From the NCBI GenBank assembly GCA_017936985.1, contig JAGBEM010000152.1, positions 1 through 6,761 of the forward strand: DNA of 6,761 bases, read 5' to 3'. The translations under genes and the position numbers were made by a program. Positions 5,266 through 6,761 of the stretch are shown in pieces. How positions within the stretch are numbered: the stretch's first letter is position 1; every line of letters begins with the position of its first letter. The notes under the pieces are model-generated. The model saw nothing but the letters and a program-made list of their open reading frames with translations. It had not been told where the DNA came from and did no database searches. Origin of the DNA: Oscillospiraceae bacterium. GTDB lineage: Bacteria; Bacillota_A; Clostridia; Oscillospirales; Oscillospiraceae.

Positions 5266-6165
5266 TTACTTGCCTCCTTTCATCAGATCGATATAATACT
5301 CTTCCAGACCGATCTTGTCAGTCTTGATCTCGGTGACGCAGATGCCGTTGTCGTAAAGATAGGTAACGATCTCTTCCGGGGTGGTCAGGTCATACACACG
5401 AATGTAGCCTGCTTCATCCTCTTCCACACGGGAATACTTGCAGCCCAGCAGCATTTTGCTTCTGTTCATTTCTCCGGTCTGCAGCGACACATAAGTACGG
5501 CAGCTGGCATCCAGCTCTTCGGCGGTCATTTCCCGGATCATCTTGCCGTGTCGGATGATGCCATAGTGAGTAGCCACCTTTTGCAGCTCGCCCAGCAGAT
5601 GAGAGGAAACCAGAATGCTGCGTTTACCGTCCTTGATAATATCGGTAAATACTTCCCTCATGATGCGCATTCCGTCTGCATCCAAGCCGTTCAGCGGCTC
5701 GTCCAGGATCAGCAGTTGGGGATCTCCCAGCAGAGCCATGGCGATACCCACTCTCTGCTTCATACCCAGGGAGCAATTCTTGTACTTGTTTCCGGCTGCA
5801 CCTTCCATGCGCACCAGTTTCAGAATTTTGATGACTTCCTCTTCTGCATTCCGGAGACGCAGGTTAGATGCCTGGAGCATCATGTTGTCCCAAACGGTAA
5901 GGCCGGGGAAGCAGCCGGGTGCCTCAATCAGTACGCCCATACAGGCGCGCACATCAGGATCGGTATAGTCTTTGCCATACAGCTTAATGGAGCCGCCGCT
6001 GGTAGGGATCAGACCGCAGATCATTTTCTGGGTAGTGGACTTGCCGGAGCCATTTTCACCAATAAAGCCGTAGATAGCACCCATGGGCACGGTCATATCC
6101 AGGCCGCAAACAGCCTGCTTGGGGCCGAAGTTTTTGGAAAGACCTTTGATTTCAATTGCATTCAT
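5266..6165 (-). CDS. ABC exporter ATP-binding protein, BcrA/LanF-like
   Basis: This 299-residue ATPase powers the exporter formed with the two flanking permeases. Walker A is GENGSGKST (residues 36-44), the signature is SLGMKQR (132-138), Walker B is LLILDEP (151-157) and the switch histidine is H189 in VSSHLLGE, so the nucleotide-binding machinery is complete. The segment around residues 79-90 reads LIEAPGCFPGLT: the usual Q-loop glutamine is replaced by E81. This E-loop is characteristic of ATPases of lantibiotic-immunity (LanF) and bacitracin-type (BcrA) exporters. About 90 residues follow the core, ending in TDKIGLEEYYIDLM, the C-terminal extension usual for this group. The start has AAGGAGGG eight bases upstream, overlapping the stop of the first permease. 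The most likely role is export of, or self-protection against, antimicrobial peptides; the exact substrate is unknown. Confidence 0.95.
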   Translation of the reverse strand: MNAIEIKGLSKNFGPKQAVCGLDMTVPMGAIYGFIGENGSGKSTTQKMICGLIPTSGGSIKLYGKDYTDPDVRACMGVLIEAPGCFPGLTVWDNMMLQASNLRLRNAEEEVIKILKLVRMEGAAGNKYKNCSLGMKQRVGIAMALLGDPQLLILDEPLNGLDADGMRIMREVFTDIIKDGKRSILVSSHLLGELQKVATHYGIIRHGKMIREMTAEELDASCRTYVSLQTGEMNRSKMLLGCKYSRVEEDEAGYIRVYDLTTPEEIVTYLYDNGICVTEIKTDKIGLEEYYIDLMKGGK

Positions 6166-6179
6166 TTCCTTCGCCCTCC

Positions 6180-6761
6180 TTAGTACACATCGCTCTTGGA
6201 AAGGATGTGAGTGCCGAGAATGTTATAGAATACTGCCCAGGCAACGGACACGACCACACAAATCAGCAGTGTGCTGATATTGCTAACCAGGCAGGCATTG
6301 ACGGAAGAACCGTAAAGGAAGATGTTCAGGAAAGCTGTGGGCAACTGCAGGTTTTCCACAATAGCAGCAGCACCGATGATCAGAATGCCCGTGCCGAAGA
6401 AGAACGAGGAGGCGATGGACACACCAAAGTATCTGCGGAAGATCACATTCAGGAAGGTGTACAGGCTTGCCCAGCCCAGGCTCATGACCATCTTGCCCAG
6501 GATGGCAAGGAGTAAAGAGCCTACATTCACCTGGAAAGGATATCCCGCAACCAGGCCGCCGGCGATTCCGCCAATGAGGTAAGTCACGCACATACAAGCC
6601 ATGGCAAAGGCGCAGACGATGGTCTTCGACAGCATATAGTCCTGCTTCTTGGCGTGTGTAGTGAACAGTTGCTTCACATAGCCGGAGCTGTAGTCATGGC
6701 CGATGAAAATAGACACCATGATACCGCCGAAGATGAACACCATATTCATGTTAGCGTAATC
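6180..6761 (-). CDS. ABC-2 type transporter permease, C-terminal part (cut by window edge)
   Basis: The frame is open to the right edge, giving 193 residues beginning DYANMNMVFIFGG. It is a fragment lacking its N-terminal helix and extracytoplasmic loop. It carries FIGHDYSSGYVKQLFTTHAK followed by KQDYMLSKT, closely matching the second permease (FISDDFRSGFAKNLFTVRAK, KGDYMISKT). Five more hydrophobic helices follow as in that protein, and the ends are similar too (ILSKSDVY against VLNKTSLV). The internal ATG at 6749 is not a real start: the frame continues upstream and the sequence there already belongs to the second membrane helix. The stop lies 14 bases before the ATPase gene, whose ribosome binding site begins within that stop codon. 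By family it forms one half of the membrane channel. Confidence 0.93.
   Translation of the reverse strand, partial: DYANMNMVFIFGGIMVSIFIGHDYSSGYVKQLFTTHAKKQDYMLSKTIVCAFAMACMCVTYLIGGIAGGLVAGYPFQVNVGSLLLAILGKMVMSLGWASLYTFLNVIFRRYFGVSIASSFFFGTGILIIGAAAIVENLQLPTAFLNIFLYGSSVNACLVSNISTLLICVVVSVAWAVFYNILGTHILSKSDVY

Noticed and set aside
5548..6183. 211-codon plus-strand open frame opposite the ABC ATPase
   Set aside because: It is antisense to a complete ATPase, His/Gln-rich, and has no promoter or ribosome binding site.
1..6761. CRISPR array, tRNA, rRNA, insertion sequence or attachment site
   Set aside because: No regularly spaced repeats, cloverleaf-like segments, transposase motifs or long terminal inverted repeats were found on either strand; the only clear inverted repeats are the two terminators.

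Overview
The window reads as ordinary chromosomal or accessory DNA of a Gram-positive anaerobe of the Clostridia type. The pointers are moderate GC, strong AGGAGG ribosome binding sites, tightly packed co-directional genes, a LanFEG/BcrA-like ABC exporter, and an OmpR-type two-component system. A gut Oscillospirales or Lachnospiraceae genome is plausible, but no marker gene fixes the taxon. Every real gene lies on the minus strand, so transcription runs from high to low coordinates. All sizeable plus-strand ORFs are antisense shadows.

Right block (6761 to 4475): the tail of a peptide-type ABC exporter operon. It holds the C-terminal part of one ABC-2 permease (cut by the window edge), the ATPase, and a second permease homologous to the first. 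A strong hairpin terminator begins one base after the last stop codon.

Middle block (4338 to 3307): a single 343-residue extended short-chain dehydrogenase (NAD-dependent epimerase/dehydratase, dihydroflavonol-reductase-like) of unknown substrate. It is bounded on each side by a terminator hairpin, and the two hairpins share much of their sequence.

Left block (3234 to 1): a clear sigma-A promoter drives an operon of five genes. In order they are an OmpR-family response regulator, a histidine kinase with a very short extracytoplasmic loop, an eight-helix membrane protein that looks like an internal duplication of a four-helix unit, a 131-residue two-helix membrane protein, and the start of a TetR-type regulator that leaves the window. 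The first four genes are joined by overlaps or gaps of a few bases, and two of those starts have their ribosome binding site inside the last codons of the gene before.

The most likely overall reading is a cell-envelope or antimicrobial-peptide sensing and export locus, resembling in gene content the lantibiotic-detoxification modules of Firmicutes. The ABC genes, the SDR gene and the two-component operon are nevertheless separate transcription units, and their functional link is inference from proximity. The least described part is the pair of membrane proteins plus TetR regulator attached to the two-component system.
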